From Blasia pusilla (Eukaryota > Marchantiophyta > Marchantiopsida > Blasiales), in NCBI GenBank assembly GCA_050084515.1, contig CM114271.1, positions 28,210,001 to 28,274,000 on the forward strand: a stretch of 64,000 nt of DNA. The letters run 5' to 3'. Positions 10,800-22,115 of this stretch are shown piece after piece. Below the pieces are notes generated by a model that worked only from the letters and a program-made list of their open reading frames with translations, did not search any database and had not been told where the DNA came from. Positions within the stretch are counted from its first letter, which is position 1; every line of letters begins with the position of its first letter. Both the position numbers and the translations under genes were made by a program.

Positions 10800-12520
10800 T
10801 GAGATTTCTCGCAATGTCCCCCACAAAGTTGAGCGGATGGATAGAGTCTTTCCAAAAGAGAGCACAAGTCCAAGCTGGTTTTCGACCATATCTTGGCCCT
10901 ACGTGTTCTATGGGAGAAATCTAAGGGCAATGGGAAAGCTTGGTATTGTGGTTTCATCTATTTGAGGAAAAAATTTGATACATGCCCTCGTAAGCTCTTA
11001 TGGGATATGCTGCAAACCATTGGAGTTCCAATAAATCTCCTAGCTACCGTGGCCACATTGTACCAATCCGTTTGGGCGAAAATCAAAGATTCTCAAACTC
11101 AAGAGATCTTGAGTAGTATGGGAGTCATTCAAGGTTGCTCTCTCTCCCCTACTCTATTTGGAGTTTTCATAGATGACATTGAGAAGTGGTTGGAGGAATG
11201 TGAAAGTGAAGGTGTGAATCTTGGAGACTTTGTTACCAAAGCTTTATTATATGCACATGATATCATATTACTAGCACAGGATGCCATTAGTTTACAGAAA
11301 AACCTTGACACTTTGGAATTTTTTGGTACAAAGAATCAGATGGAATTTAACATGGAGAAGTCTAAAGTCATTATAATGGGCATTATATCTAAGTTTTCGT
11401 TCCTTTAGAAAGGTCTATAAATAGAATAAGTGAAGAGTTATAAGTATCTAGGCATTGCTTTCTCTCATGACTATAGTTGGGTTGTTTGCCTTCAAAAGAG
11501 AGTAGAAGCAGTTTACAAAGCTCTATATTCGCTTTTAAATTAGTGTAGAAAAGCTCATCTTTTATCTTTAAGTCTCAGGAAGTTCTTATTTAGGAACTCA
11601 GTTGTCCATGTGGTCTTATTTGGGATCCAAGTTTGGGGCCCTACTTGCAAGAAAAGAGGTTGCTAGCGCGTGGAAAGGATGCAAAAGATTTTCTTACAAG
11701 AAGAATTGGGTGTGAGAATCCAAACTTCTTCTGCTATTCTTCTGGCGGAAACATGTTGTCTTCCTCTTGAGGCGGAAGCTCTCTCCTCGACCATCACTTA
11801 TATCACAAGGGTGAGATCTCTTAATATTTCTCGCCTCCCTCATCAAGCTTTACGAGCCATATGCTCAATAGGATGGATTACAGATGTGGTGACTAAGTCT
11901 ACAAAGTGGAATATGGCTGAACAAGATTGGGACTTGAAACTGGTGGCACTCCGCGAGCATCTACAGAAGCAATTTCTCAAGACTCTTTGGAGCAATACAA
12001 CCAGCGCACAAAAATGGAGTATTATCAACTTCATATTAATCCTATGCTTGTATAATATGAAAAAGGATACCTACTTGCTGGGCATCTTCACAAATGTATG
12101 AAGGCTCTTGACTTGCAGGCCAGGGATCTCTTGTTCATATTATACAAGCATAAGATTAACACTCCACTTTCTTACGTCATATTATCGCACGTCATAAGAC
12201 TGGGTCTCATAGACTAGGAATTGAGGAAGGAAGATGGCTAAACATTGATACAAATGAACAAATTTGTAGGTTATGTGATGTAGGAGGTATTGAGGATGAA
12301 GAGCATGTGTTTGTTACGTGTCCTAGGTATGAAGAGATTAGATAAGCTCATAAAATAGATGTGGGGAATTTCTACTCTTTACTACAACTAGTACCTTATG
12401 ATTTAGGTTGTTATATCGGGGATGTCATTATTCATTGCGCAAGTGGTGCTTTAGGCATTGACTAGGATAAGACTTATAGGGTCTTTTCATGTCTCGGTTT
12501 ATTACTTATATTTTTTTTTA
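10800..12520 (+). pseudogene. LINE (non-LTR retrotransposon) ORF2, 5' truncated
   Basis: The reverse transcriptase of a LINE starts abruptly after the LTR core. It reads in order: 'KRAQVQAGFRPYLG' (about 10850), 'YLRKKFDTCPRKLLW' (about 10965), 'MGVIQGCSLSPTLFGVFIDDIEKW' region (11120-11190), and the catalytic box as YAHD instead of YADD (11250-11261), so the first Asp of the pair is lost. A frame change separates the first motif from the rest. After stops near 11409, the C-terminal region resumes at 11670-12100. A CX2C...HX4C zinc motif typical of LINE ORF2 ends lies at 12265-12321. The tail ends in a T-rich stretch (12510-12520) rather than poly(A). It is dead and sits between element A's LTR and gag. 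Confidence 0.8.
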
Positions 12521-12544
12521 GCCATTGGGATAGTTGCATTTTCT

Positions 12545-13170
12545 TGTCGGAGTTCTTTGGAAAGTTGAGGAGCATCCACGACTTCCATACGCACGTGGAG
12601 GAAAGTTTGCGAGAGGCATTTACTCACCTACGTTGGCTGATGAGTGTATCTCAAGGGGTGACCAAGGCCCTAATCATCTAGGCATGGTTTTGGTTATTGG
12701 AAGAAGATGTGTGGAAATAGGTGAGGGTCCCTAAGGGATGCAATAATCATATTGCGTACCTCACCTATGTTGAGAGATATCTTTGAGATGGCTAAGTTCA
12801 TTGAGCATAACATGGCCGAGGAGAATTGAGAAGCCATGAGTTACATGAGATATCTATCAAAGTTGCCTACACCACCAGTGCAACAATGTGTATCTTCAGA
12901 GAGGAATACGACACAGTGAGTTAAGGGGGGTAATCATGAGCATGTCCCACAACAACCTACGCCATCATATGCCAATGAGAAGCAACCATGAGTTGTTTGT
13001 TGGGCATGTGGTGGAGCCCATCTCCAACCTGATTACAACCATCACTTATAAGGGTAGTGGATGCGTGCCCACTAGGAGTGTTCCAGTGTGACCATTGTCA
13101 AGGATATGTTCATAGGCGCACTTGACATTTTAGCCTACATCTTGAGCTATGTTCACATCAAGGGACAAAG
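12545..13170 (+). pseudogene. Element A gag remnant
   Basis: Matches gag of B1-B3: 'SIHDFH..' (12570), a block corresponding to 'SLREAYSRLHRLINVTQGV' (about 12605-12665), 'FEMAKFIEHNMAEE' (about 12780-12830), then a decayed zinc knuckle around 13085-13130 where the family CX2CX4HX4C has lost its last Cys to a stop. The first third of gag is deleted. Gag would package the element RNA; this copy cannot be functional. Confidence 0.65.
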
Positions 13171-14029
13171 AGGGCACCACATAGAGTTGGGAGTCTGTTA
13201 GGGTCAGGGTGAGACCGAAGGTCATGCACTAGGTGATCCCATTGGAGGAAAAAGAGCTGAATTTTTCTATAAGAGAGGTGGATATGCCCGTGGAGGATGT
13301 GCATGTAGAGATGTGCTTCCTAAATGAGTCAAGGGGGATTAATGGCATGAGGCTAGGATGGCTGCTCCGATAGAGCAATTACAACAAAAACTTTTTAGGA
13401 TGGCGTTGAGGTTACCTAATGCCAAGTCAATGACATTGACCTCATATGTAATAGCTAGAGACAAGGTTGGATGTGTAGAGTTGAAAAGACGAAGACAACC
13501 GCTATCATTATCCGTGGAGTAGCCCTAGAGATGGTTTGAGGGAGGGAGGGGGAGCCAAGAAATAGACTAGGCTTCCTCAATTAGTCATTTACATTGTCCA
13601 ATGCAATGAGGATCCTAATCACACTTCTTGGAGGATGGATGTTGTTGGTATGAAACCACGATGGTCGATGGGAGAAGCAAGCACGATGACTCCTATTATT
13701 CATTTTCAGGCGGAGCCCTTATCGAATACGTTGTTGGGAGCGGCCATTGCTATGAATCGCACCCATTGGTCTTCAATCTAGGATGTTGTTACATTGGGAG
13801 GTACGCGCATCAAGGAGTTTTGGCTGGCTACTACGCTTTGTGAGCATGGAGATGGTGTTACTGCCTTGCCCTGAGAGCTTTTTACAGAGGAGATGGTGGA
13901 CTTGCCCTTGGAGCCTTTTGCTAAGGCCGTATATCTCAAATTGATGGTAGGTTGTAGATGGTACGACCCATAATAGATTGTGCCATGGTCTCTTCCATTT
14001 GGTGAGTCGAGGAGGTAGAGTGATTTTTC
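13171..14029 (+). pseudogene. Element A gag-protease linker, decayed
   Basis: Corresponds to the region between zinc knuckle and protease in the other copies (compare 50206-51040 and 58206-58830). Landmarks include 'GEAST..' and a 'LGGT' stretch near 13790-13810 and 'EEMVDLPLEPF' around 13890. No independent domain is recognised. Confidence 0.5.
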
Positions 14030-14420
14030 TACAATGTGTCTTGCTAGACTAAGGAGCACAACCCCTTATGTTGGGGAGGCGGCGTTTACAATATTGGGCC
14101 TGATTAATGTGGAGCATTTTCCATTCAACATATAGACATCCTTGGGTGGAGTGATTATGAGGTAGTTTATCCCTCCACATTGAGGTCGTGGTGAGGATTT
14201 GACCACAACATCTGTAAGATGAGTCTATGATGCGAGCCAAGGCAATAGTGACCAATGCAAAGGCCTATGACATCTTGGTTGGCGATGCAATGTTGTACCT
14301 GATGGATTTAACCCTCGATTATATGGAGGATTCAATCCTATGGAGCATGATGGCAGTAATATGACGGGTGACTACGCTTGTTAGCTGTTTGATTCATGAG
14401 TGGAGGGATCAAGAAACAAT
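14030..14420 (+). pseudogene. Element A aspartic protease remnant
   Basis: The retropepsin active site reads LLD*GAQPLMLG: the Ser of Asp-Ser-Gly is now TAA, whereas B2 keeps LLDSGAQTLILG. Downstream 'VTNAKAYDILVGDAMLY' (about 14250-14300) matches the conserved second half seen in B2. Clearly a dead copy of the polyprotein protease. Confidence 0.65.
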
Positions 14421-14756
14421 CAAGAGAGGTGATAACTCACACAACATTCAATATCGCCATCACTTGGCACAGTAGGGCAAGTCGATGAAAATAACACATC
14501 AATGGTTCATACCCCTACATGCTATAGAGAAAAGTGTTATGGCAGATATTCTGTTGAGGAGAGGTGCATTTTAGGGCTCAAGTCAGGAGCTTCAATGCTT
14601 AGCTGATAACCATGTGTAGATGGCATGGAGTGAGATCTTTGCTCCACAGCATGACAAGTCAATGGAGCCTTAGGTAGCAAGGAGTGTTTTGATGTCATCA
14701 TGTCACCCTTGGATACAACACTGATTGTATGGCACATCCAAGAGAAGGATACTAAA

Positions 14757-15690
14757 TTGTTGGATCTCTTTGGAGGGATCAACCCTCGGTTGGTTGCTAT
14801 TTTGCAGGTTTGAGTGCATATGTAGTAGTATTTGTATGTGGAACATCTGAGGTTGCAAGGCACATCTCACTATGACATGTGGCGTAGTTGCAACCTCATT
14901 TTTCCAACCCAAAACCTTTGGTATCGGCCGTACGGAGTTACCAGCTAGAGTTTCTTATCGAGGGATATTTCCTTGCTAGGGATCAAATCAATGACCATTT
15001 GGAGGTTGGCCATGTGAGATCTGGTTGAGAATTGGATTGGATGAGGTGGTGGTTTATCTTACACTCGATCCATGTTGTTTTGGGAGATGATGAGGGTCTT
15101 GCGCCACTTGCAAAAAAATTGGTCCCTTTCTCCAACTTACGTTGTAGAGATTCTAGGTCGTGAGTGGTGTTGAGTACACATCAGGTTCATGAAAGTTGGC
15201 CAAAAGATGTTTTTAGATGCGGAAACTGCAGGTTCACGAGCACATCGTCTGCTTTTGTACTAGACCAACTTGGTGCCATATGAGATGTTGAGGGCGTCGT
15301 ATGCGAGAGTGGCGCGTCCCTGCCATTATTTTGTCGATTCCATTTTGGATCCTCGATGGCAATCACAAGTAGTGAGGCACAATGATCGACCTATGTTGAT
15401 GGTGGTCAACACGATTGGCAATCTAAGGGCAATCTTTCCCGCTTTTGAGATTTTTCCCGCTTCCTATGCGTATAAGGAGTTTGGTCTTGGCTTGGTTTGG
15501 GATGACCAAGTAGCTGCTAGAGCCCAACGTCAAGTAGCTGCTAGAGCCCAACGTCAATGAGAGAGAGTGAGCATTGGAGTTCTCCACAAGAGTGACAACA
15601 GTACCGTTACTATCACATGCATCTCAATCTCATGTCTGAGGACCTAAACTACTAGAAATGCATTCTCAACTTAGTACTAGGTAAGCAATA
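14757..15690 (+). pseudogene. C5-cytosine DNA methyltransferase-like domain in element A
   Basis: Located between protease and reverse transcriptase. Motif I, the AdoMet-binding loop, reads LDLFGGI (14760-14780). Motif IV with the catalytic Pro-Cys reads GWPCE (15004-15018, Cys codon 15013-15015; the usual next residue is Gln). 'LFWEMMRVLRHLQ' follows from about 15075. Motif VI, normally Glu-Asn-Val, reads V-E-I (15144-15152), keeping the Glu. 'GSRAHRLLLY*TNLVP' (about 15228-15275) corresponds to the Arg-containing motif VIII seen in B3. From 15270 the frame 'YARVARPCHYFVDSILDP...FPASYAYKEFGLGLVWDD' matches B3, and 'NVNERE' at about 15555 is motif IX. A 24-bp tandem duplication lies at 15509-15556. 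Several stops and frame changes; inactive. Domain identity follows from motif order; activity is not implied. Confidence 0.7.
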
Positions 15691-16059
15691 TCAGATACAA
15701 TTGCAACATATGACCTCTGGTGCACTAGTTAGCCATGTATCTATTAAGACGGTTGAGGCAGTGGTTGGGGGTGATATTTGAGGAGATTGACACTTTAAAG
15801 ATGATCAAGAGAGACATCTTTGGACTTCTAGGGATGTGTTGTAGGTACATCAAGAAGTGGGGCAACCATAGGGGCGAGCTCCATCTCAAGGAGTATTAGG
15901 AGGTGAGAGATCCGACTTGGTTGTAGAGGAGAAACCAACTTCTATTGGTTGCAATAGGGTTGCAACATATATAGCAACCAAAACCATCTATGGTACCTAC
16001 CGTAGTCACAATGGCGATTTAGGAGTATGATATGGGCCCTAATTTGACAAGAGGAACGA

Positions 16060-16930
16060 GATACATCAGTCCCTTATGAGTCATAAGAGTTTTTTAGCAT
16101 TCAATATGCATGATTTGGGTACAATGAAGGGTCCAAGATTCTGCATTGAGTTGTCTAGCGACATGCTGATCTTTCAACCGCCCTACAAGTACAGTGATAG
16201 TAAGAGGGATGTGATTCATAGCAGAAGTTGACAGGTGCTTGAGACATGACAAGTGGAGATGTTGCGTAAAGAGTGTGCATTTGCCATTGTCATGCCCACC
16301 AAGAAGGATGGGCATGGCAATTGGACGAATAGGTCGATGTGTAGAGATTATCAACCTATCAATGCCATTCAATGGCTAGATAGGGTTTAATAGGTATGTC
16401 ATGCCCACTCCTAAGGAGACCTTTAATACTATTGGGCATTCAAAGGTCTAGAGTTCTAAAGATCTTTGAGATGAATAGCATGAACTCCCTATCAGATTTA
16501 AAGATAAGAAGAAGAAGACATTTTGCAAATTTTGGGCATCGATCCTCACGAGAAGAATTTTTTCTACCAATGGGCTCTTACCATCAGGGTTAAAGAAGGC
16601 CTTGTCAAAGTTTTAGAGGGTAATGGATAGGACCTTGGCTAGTCTAGATTTTACTAGATATTACATTAATGACATTGTAGTCTTTAGCGCCACAATTGAG
16701 GAGTATGAGGAACATCTAAAGGAGGTGTTCCGACAATTGCAGTAATATGGTTTTAAGCTGAATCTAGGAAATTACAAGTTCTTCTACGAAAAAATTGAGC
16801 ATTTGGCTCATAAAATATATCAAAGTAGCCTTGGTGTTCCATAGATGAAGGTAGGTGTTATCTCATGCGTTCCACGCCCTACAAATATGAGTCGAGTTCA
16901 TGCATTCATGGGATTGGAAAATTTATATCG
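16060..16930 (+). pseudogene. Element A reverse transcriptase remnant
   Basis: A linker 'AFNMHDLGTMKGPRFCIELSSD' (16095-16165) precedes the RT start 'MPTKKDGHGNWTNRSMCRDYQPIN' region (16290-16365). The middle fingers/palm region is deleted or scrambled (16400-16560). '...LASLDFTRYYINDIVVFSATIEEYEEHL' (about 16640-16715) has the catalytic YxDD box altered to Y-I-N-D. The 'KLNLGNYKFFYEKIEHLAHKIYQ' region follows to 16830. Multiple stops. Homologous to B1 (47430-47920) and B3 (56194-56790). Confidence 0.75.
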
Positions 16931-17094
16931 ACGGTACGTTTGATTTCTAAGCTACTAACCTTGATGAGCAAGGTGGATCTCAAGTGGTAGAGCGGGGATG
17001 AGAAAGAGAGAGCATTTCAGGTGCTCAAGGATAGATTGATGTTTGTGTCTATATTGAGCACACCTATCACAAGCCATCCTTTCCAATTGCACAC

Positions 17095-17440
17095 AAATTA
17101 GAGTATGTTGGACCTTGGAGCAATGCTCACCCAACATGATGCTGAGGATAGAAAGTTCATGGTGCCTTGCGCTAGTCACTTGAATACAATTTCAGTGGTG
17201 AAGTATAGCTTGTATATGGATGAGTGTTTTGCTGCAATACATGATATCTTGCATTTTAGATGTAACTTATTCAGAAATCCCTTGACCATCATTACTGATC
17301 ATCAACCACTCAAGTGATTGATGTAGTCCGAAAGCTTACATGAAAACTAGCTATGTGGGTTTTATTGTTGCACGGATATGATTTCCAATTGTTAAATCAA
17401 CCAAGGATGCTCCACCATGATGTAGATTGGTTAATTCTTA
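17095..17440 (+). pseudogene. Element A RNase H remnant
   Basis: 'SMLDLGAMLTQHDAEDRKFMV' region at 17100-17160, then 'FRCNLFRNPLTIITDHQPLK' at 17258-17317, the standard Ty3/gypsy RNase H landmarks. A TGA follows the last motif and the remainder is decayed. It would degrade RNA in the RNA-DNA hybrid during reverse transcription; not functional here. Confidence 0.75.
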
Positions 17441-17789
17441 ACCCATGCTCGGATCATTAAGATGCAACTAGAGCTTGAAGGCATGGAGAGACTGATGAGG
17501 AGATGGTGTTTGGATGGCACGTGTCAACATATTTGGGTTTGTTCGCTATGGACAACCAAAGTGTTGGGACTTTGATGGGGAGGTCCAATGGAGGGCCCTT
17601 AGATCCATAGGTCGGCGAGAAGGTGACAGATAGTCAAGATATCAACAAGGATTGGGTTAGTCTTGCAATATTTGCATACTTGCAAGCTAGGTTGTGAGTA
17701 TAGGGGGTTTTAGAGAGCAAGACCATATCCCATAATAAGTCAGACGATTCCAACGGGAGGGAACACATATGGATGTCTACGAGTTTTAA

Positions 17790-18930
17790 AGGTAGTAGAG
17801 TATGCTTAGTGCCTCATACTTTATAAAGAGCACCATTATTGTAGCACATCCATAAGGAGTTGGAACACTTGAGAGTAAAGCAGACTTATAATTTGCTCCA
17901 AATATTGTACTAGTGGCAAGGTATGCACACTAATGTTCAGTAGGTATTTCCAAATATATGGTATGTCATCAAGTTGGAGCATTATTCTGATTCATTGAGT
18001 ACTCTGGCTCCACTATTGCACCCACTCATGATTATGGGTTTAGGCTATGTATGGAGTTCGGATTTTGCATGATCTTTATTTTTCACCGAGCGTCATAGTC
18101 ATTTTGTGGTGATGATGGTCAAGCACTTCTTAAAAGTAGATAGAGTTTCTTGCATTTTTTGATAAGCAAGTAAGGAAGTAGATCCTAGATCGGGTGTTGA
18201 GTCATTATGGCGTACCAATTGATATGTTAATGAACCATGGCATAGAGTTTCACAAGGAGTTTCAGACCTTGTATGTCCAAGTGTTTATTAACCACTGCAC
18301 TACTTTGCAAGATCACCCTAAGAAAAATGGACTAGCGGAGAGAAGTGTTAAAATAATGACGAGAGGTTTACGCAAGTATGGCTTGCACAGATATCACCTA
18401 GGTGATATCTACAATTGCCATGATTGATGATGGGATACAAATTTAGCAAGCAAACATCCTTAGTGTCTCTTACCTTACTTGTTGCTTTATGTACAAGATC
18501 CTCATTTATCTACAGTCATTTTTCATGATGCTAGTGAGGTGTTGAACCTTGACGATCATAATATAAGGATGTGAGCATGTTCTCAAAGGGTTGATCAAGT
18601 TATTTTGGAGAGTTATGCCCATGATCTTCAAGAACTTGGTGATTAAGCAACATCATGATATGTTGATGTATGAAACTTTTTGGGAATGTGATTATCGACC
18701 AATGATTTGGAGATTTTATCAAGGAGACTACATCTACTTCCAATGTTGGATGTGAAAGTAGGGCCCACCATCTTGAGAATATGCGAGGTATTGCCGTCCG
18801 GTGTTCTCTTCTTGAAGGGTCGTAATTTAATCGTTTAGAAGCACCATGTGCGTGACTATGGGCCAAGTCACCTTCTTAACATTGATGGTTAAATTAATAT
18901 GAGCTTAGCAGTAGTTCGTGTAGGCTTATA
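17790..18930 (+). pseudogene. Element A integrase remnant
   Basis: Starts with a decayed HHCC zinc region (about 17840-17990: 'IHKELEHLRVKQTYNLLQILY*WQGMH' pattern). The core follows: 'VMMVKHFLK' (18110), 'LSHYGVPIDMLMNHGIEFHKEF' (18195-18265; the catalytic Asp of T-D-Q-G is now Asn) and 'DHPKKNGLAERSVK' (18310-18350; the catalytic Glu position is altered to Lys). The C-terminal region with 'GDYIYFQ' and 'ILR.CEVLPSGVLFL' runs to about 18890. Two catalytic residues lost, several stops. Matches B3 52720-53870 throughout. Confidence 0.75.
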
Positions 18931-19050
18931 TTGTATGTCATGTGGATATGCCCGCGGTGTAGCCACTATACTAGTTTTTTCATGGATGTTCGAGAGTGTG
19001 GCACTTGATGTGTTTGAAACTACCTCTCACTAGGGTTCCTTAGGGACGAT
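18931..19050 (+). pseudogene. Decayed PHD finger at integrase C-terminus, element A
   Basis: Directly after the integrase tail, 'GLYCMSCGYA' (18927-18956) aligns with 'GLRCMLCGSA' of the B3 PHD finger, so the first Cys pair survives. The next Cys pair and the His are lost in the frame-disrupted stretch, and 'GSLGTMDLF' corresponds to the 'PRGRWMCPR' end. Without B3 for comparison it would not be recognisable. Confidence 0.5.
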
Positions 19051-19269
19051 GGACCTATTCTAGACGTACATAGAGAAGGTAACAGGTAGTCATAGATCTA
19101 GACTTGCATTGGTGACATGGATGACAAGAAGACGACTAATATTAATGGGGCCACATGAGCACTTGACCCTTTTGCTCTTAGCGTCCTAGAGATGTGTGTC
19201 ATAGTAGGTAAGGATAGATAGCTATATGGAGTTAGAGGGACCTAACCATCAGCTAAGGAGAGGATTAGA

Positions 19270-20370
19270 AATATTCTCGTACATAATTGTCTCGTTGTTT
19301 ACATACCATGGATACGGTATCTTGTGTGTTTTTGTTTATAATTGGTGACAAGGATGTATGTTGTATAATAATATATATACGCATGATAATTTTCATATAG
19401 ATTTTAGGATGGATTAATGAGTATCCTTAAAGCACCTTCAAGGAGATTGGAGGACATACTCAAGAGGTTGAGGATGACGTGTTAAGGCCTCAAGTAACCT
19501 GAGAGAATAGGTTTCCCCTTGGTTTTGGCTCGTTTGAAGCTTTTTATAAAAATATCCTAATTGGAGTATATTTCTATTATGATTATAATTGATTTTCCAA
19601 TTTCGAAAGAAATCTTTGATCCCCCCATATTAAGTGAAGAGCCAATGAGATAACTTGTGAGCATACGTTACCATTGAGAGAGCTTGGGAGAGGGAATGGG
19701 GTATACCCTAAGAGAGGAAGCTTTGGAGCTCATTCTTGCTTTATTTAACCTCTTCGCATGAGGTGGCAGAGCTATGGTCCTCCTTATCTTATGAGTAACA
19801 CAAGTCTTTGATCAACAGATTGAGTTTGGAACTTTGGTTTGACATGAGAGAGATGGATTTTTTGTAAGAGCTTTAAAGTCATCTTAATTTATTGGGGATA
19901 TTTTGACAAGGTTGGATGTGGATAAAGTCCATGTCCGTGGACTTACGTTCGTCCGATGGAAGGACTTGTCACATCTTATTTTCACGCAGGTAGACTTCTA
20001 TCGCGTCGACGGCATAGAGAGTCAACTGTTGAGCCCTACATGTATCTCATCCCCCCCACTTGCCTCCATATTCCGTACTTTCCCGTTTCTTCCTTTCCCC
20101 ACCTTCACTCCCTCCTCCCTCGATAATTAATTTCCTATCCTCCCCTTCCTTGCCTTGCTCCACAAGCTATAAGTATGGGCCCCACTTCTAATACTAATTT
20201 TTTTGTAGACATGTCCGCGCTAAGGATGAACTTGTCTGTTTTTGTACAACCATGTATTTTGGTACACGAGCGCCTCAGTATTCAGATGATATAACTGAAT
20301 ATGGTATCTTGTGTGTTTGTGTTTATATGTGGTGACAAAAATTTATGTTGTGTAGCAATATGTATGCGCA
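19270..20370 (+). repeat. R box, LTR-like core (copy 3), second R box
   Basis: R box 1 spans about 19270-19390, the LTR core about 19391-19905 (with the GGCTCGTTTGAAGC block, AAGAGCCAATGAGAT and TTTGACATGAGAGAGATGG), and R box 2 about 20255-20370 beyond a MITE-like insertion. R boxes share GGTATCTTGTGTGTTT and TATGTTGT..AGCAATATGTATGCGCATGA-like text. The same R-core-R order occurs at 51636-52405. 19050-19270 is the conserved non-coding tail between PHD and R, also seen at 52406-52596. Confidence 0.65.
19906..20255. mobile_element. MITE-like insertion, copy 2 (inverted)
   Basis: Reverse-complement match of 10148-10476 over most of its length, including the tract around GACAAGTTCATCC and the purine/pyrimidine-rich middle. 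Ends carry CAAGGTTGG (19907) and a GTACAACC-type end (20251). TATTTT occurs immediately on both sides (19900-19905 region and 20255), a possible target duplication. It lies at the start of R box 2. No coding capacity. Confidence 0.6.
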
Positions 20371-21324
20371 TGAAAAGAATAACGTTGCAGCATTGCCATG
20401 ACCAGAGCAATTGGCGCCCTCTTATACACACCCAAATCTTTTATCAACCCAAAGTGCTTCATGGAGGCTATGAGAGCTTTGCTGCAAAAAATGTGCGGGA
20501 AAACAAAACATTAAGGGATTTCATGAAGCTGTTTTCTTATTATAACATAAAGGGAAATACATCAAGTTTTCAATTTTATAGCCCTCAAAGCTTATATGTA
20601 GTTTAAATTATGAACTAATGCCATCAATATTTGTTTTTGGGATTGTCGCATACTCCTAATAGTCCCAAGAGTGTCGCTGGGAGAGGATCATATGAGGAAA
20701 AAAAAAGACTAAATCACTAATTATAAATCTTGACTATAAAAAGTGGTTTGGTCTGTCCATGCGCAAAATGTTTTGGACAATATGGGCAGTATTTCTTTCG
20801 AATACGATCTGTCCCCTTGACGACAACAAATTTGAAACGGAACTCTCCTTGCCTAGTATTATACTACCTTTGCTAGAAATGTGGCTTTACAAATGTGGGT
20901 TTTGCAATGTCCAGAATCTTTAATTTCTAAAATGTGCAACTACTTAAATGTGAAGGTCTTAATTTAAGAACTTAGGGTCATATTTCATCATCTCAAAACT
21001 CTTTCATATAATCTTGATATGTTATTTGGAAATAAAATATTAGGTCACTAATTTTATGCATCTCTCACTTAGCTTCCATTCTTAAAATTTGGACTTCCAT
21101 AAGCATTAATGTTTTAATGTTTTTAGTTCAAATTTATTTTTGATTTTCCACGGGGAGCTTCTCTCTGCAGTGGTTTCTGAGAAATGAAGGCTAATCATAG
21201 GCCCCATAAATTTTGGTGAGTGGATAATATTAAAGGTCTCCTTTTATAAAAATTTTCCAAACATGGTAGGATTCTGTGTAAGGATAGTGTATATATAAAT
21301 AGGTCATTGCTTTCCTTGAGAAAA
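20371..21324. other. AT-rich, no gene recognised
   Basis: Only short low-complexity open frames on either strand; no RNA gene or known repeat recognised. Confidence 0.55.
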
Positions 21325-22115
21325 AAATGATTTGAATTGAAATTTTTTCTACATAATATCTTTGACAACTATCCATATCCATCAACTGTGGAGCTTGTGT
21401 AGGAAATGTATTTTCTAGAAAGATCTTCGATTTTAATGAAGGAACTGACCTATCACATTACTATTGCAATCTAAGTTGCTTGAATTAAAACTTAGGATTC
21501 AATGTTTCCAATTCCAGTATAAGCAAATCATAATTTCCTAATTTGGATATTAGTGACGAGTTCGTACACTACTTGGGAATAAGCTTACTCGATCTTCATC
21601 TACTTTTAGATATGCTCTTTATTCAAGAAAGGTTTTTTCCTCCTTCCTACCATCAAACTTAAAATGGATCATCCAAGAAAAGAAATTGATTTGGAACTTA
21701 AGTTCTAAATAAGGTTATAGATCATTTCTACATACTACATTTGACAACCATCCACATCTATCAAAATTTTGATCATATATGGGAAATACTTTCCGGAAAA
21801 TCATATCTAATTTGAATGGAAGTTCTAACCTTTGATATTAGCATTAAGGTCTAAGTTCCTTCAATTGGAAATAAGGATCCAATTCAAGCAGGAGGAACTT
21901 CTAATTTCCTAATTTGGATATTTGGGACCAATCTTTACACTACCTTGGAATAGCATTGCAATATCATAATTTATTTTTAAACACAATGTATTGTTCAAAG
22001 GTTTTTGTGTCCTTTTAATAATCAGAATTGGAATAGATTGTCCCTAAATGGAGATAAATTTAAAACTTGAGTTCCAAATCATCTTGTAGATCATTCTATG
22101 TACTACCTTAGATAG
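21325..22115. repeat. Degenerate tandem repeat, ~370-380 bp unit, ~2.1 copies
   Basis: Unit 1 (about 21325-21705), unit 2 (about 21706-22080) and a partial third share landmarks in the same order: TCTACATA.TA..TTTGACAAC.ATCCA, GGAAAT..TTTC..GAAA, AATTTCCTAATTTGGATAT, ACACTAC.TTGGAATA, and GAACTTAAGTTCTAAAT. Divergence is high. Non-coding. Confidence 0.7.

Larger units (their letters stand above)
12545..19390 (+). mobile_element. Retroelement A: decayed gypsy with DNMT-like and PHD domains
   Basis: Plus-strand copy in the order gag, protease, cytosine methyltransferase-like region, reverse transcriptase, RNase H, integrase, PHD-like end, then R box and LTR core. Each part was identified by matching the better-preserved copies B1-B3 and canonical motifs. 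Stops and indels occur throughout, so it is the oldest-looking copy, yet it is the only one that keeps the N-terminal half of the methyltransferase-like region. The leader and gag start are missing, replaced by the LINE at 10.8-12.5 kb. Confidence 0.75.

Noticed and set aside
12510-12520. T-run read as a reversed poly(A) tail of a minus-strand element
   Set aside because: The adjacent LINE is clearly on the plus strand; the run is short and best read as its tail or chance.
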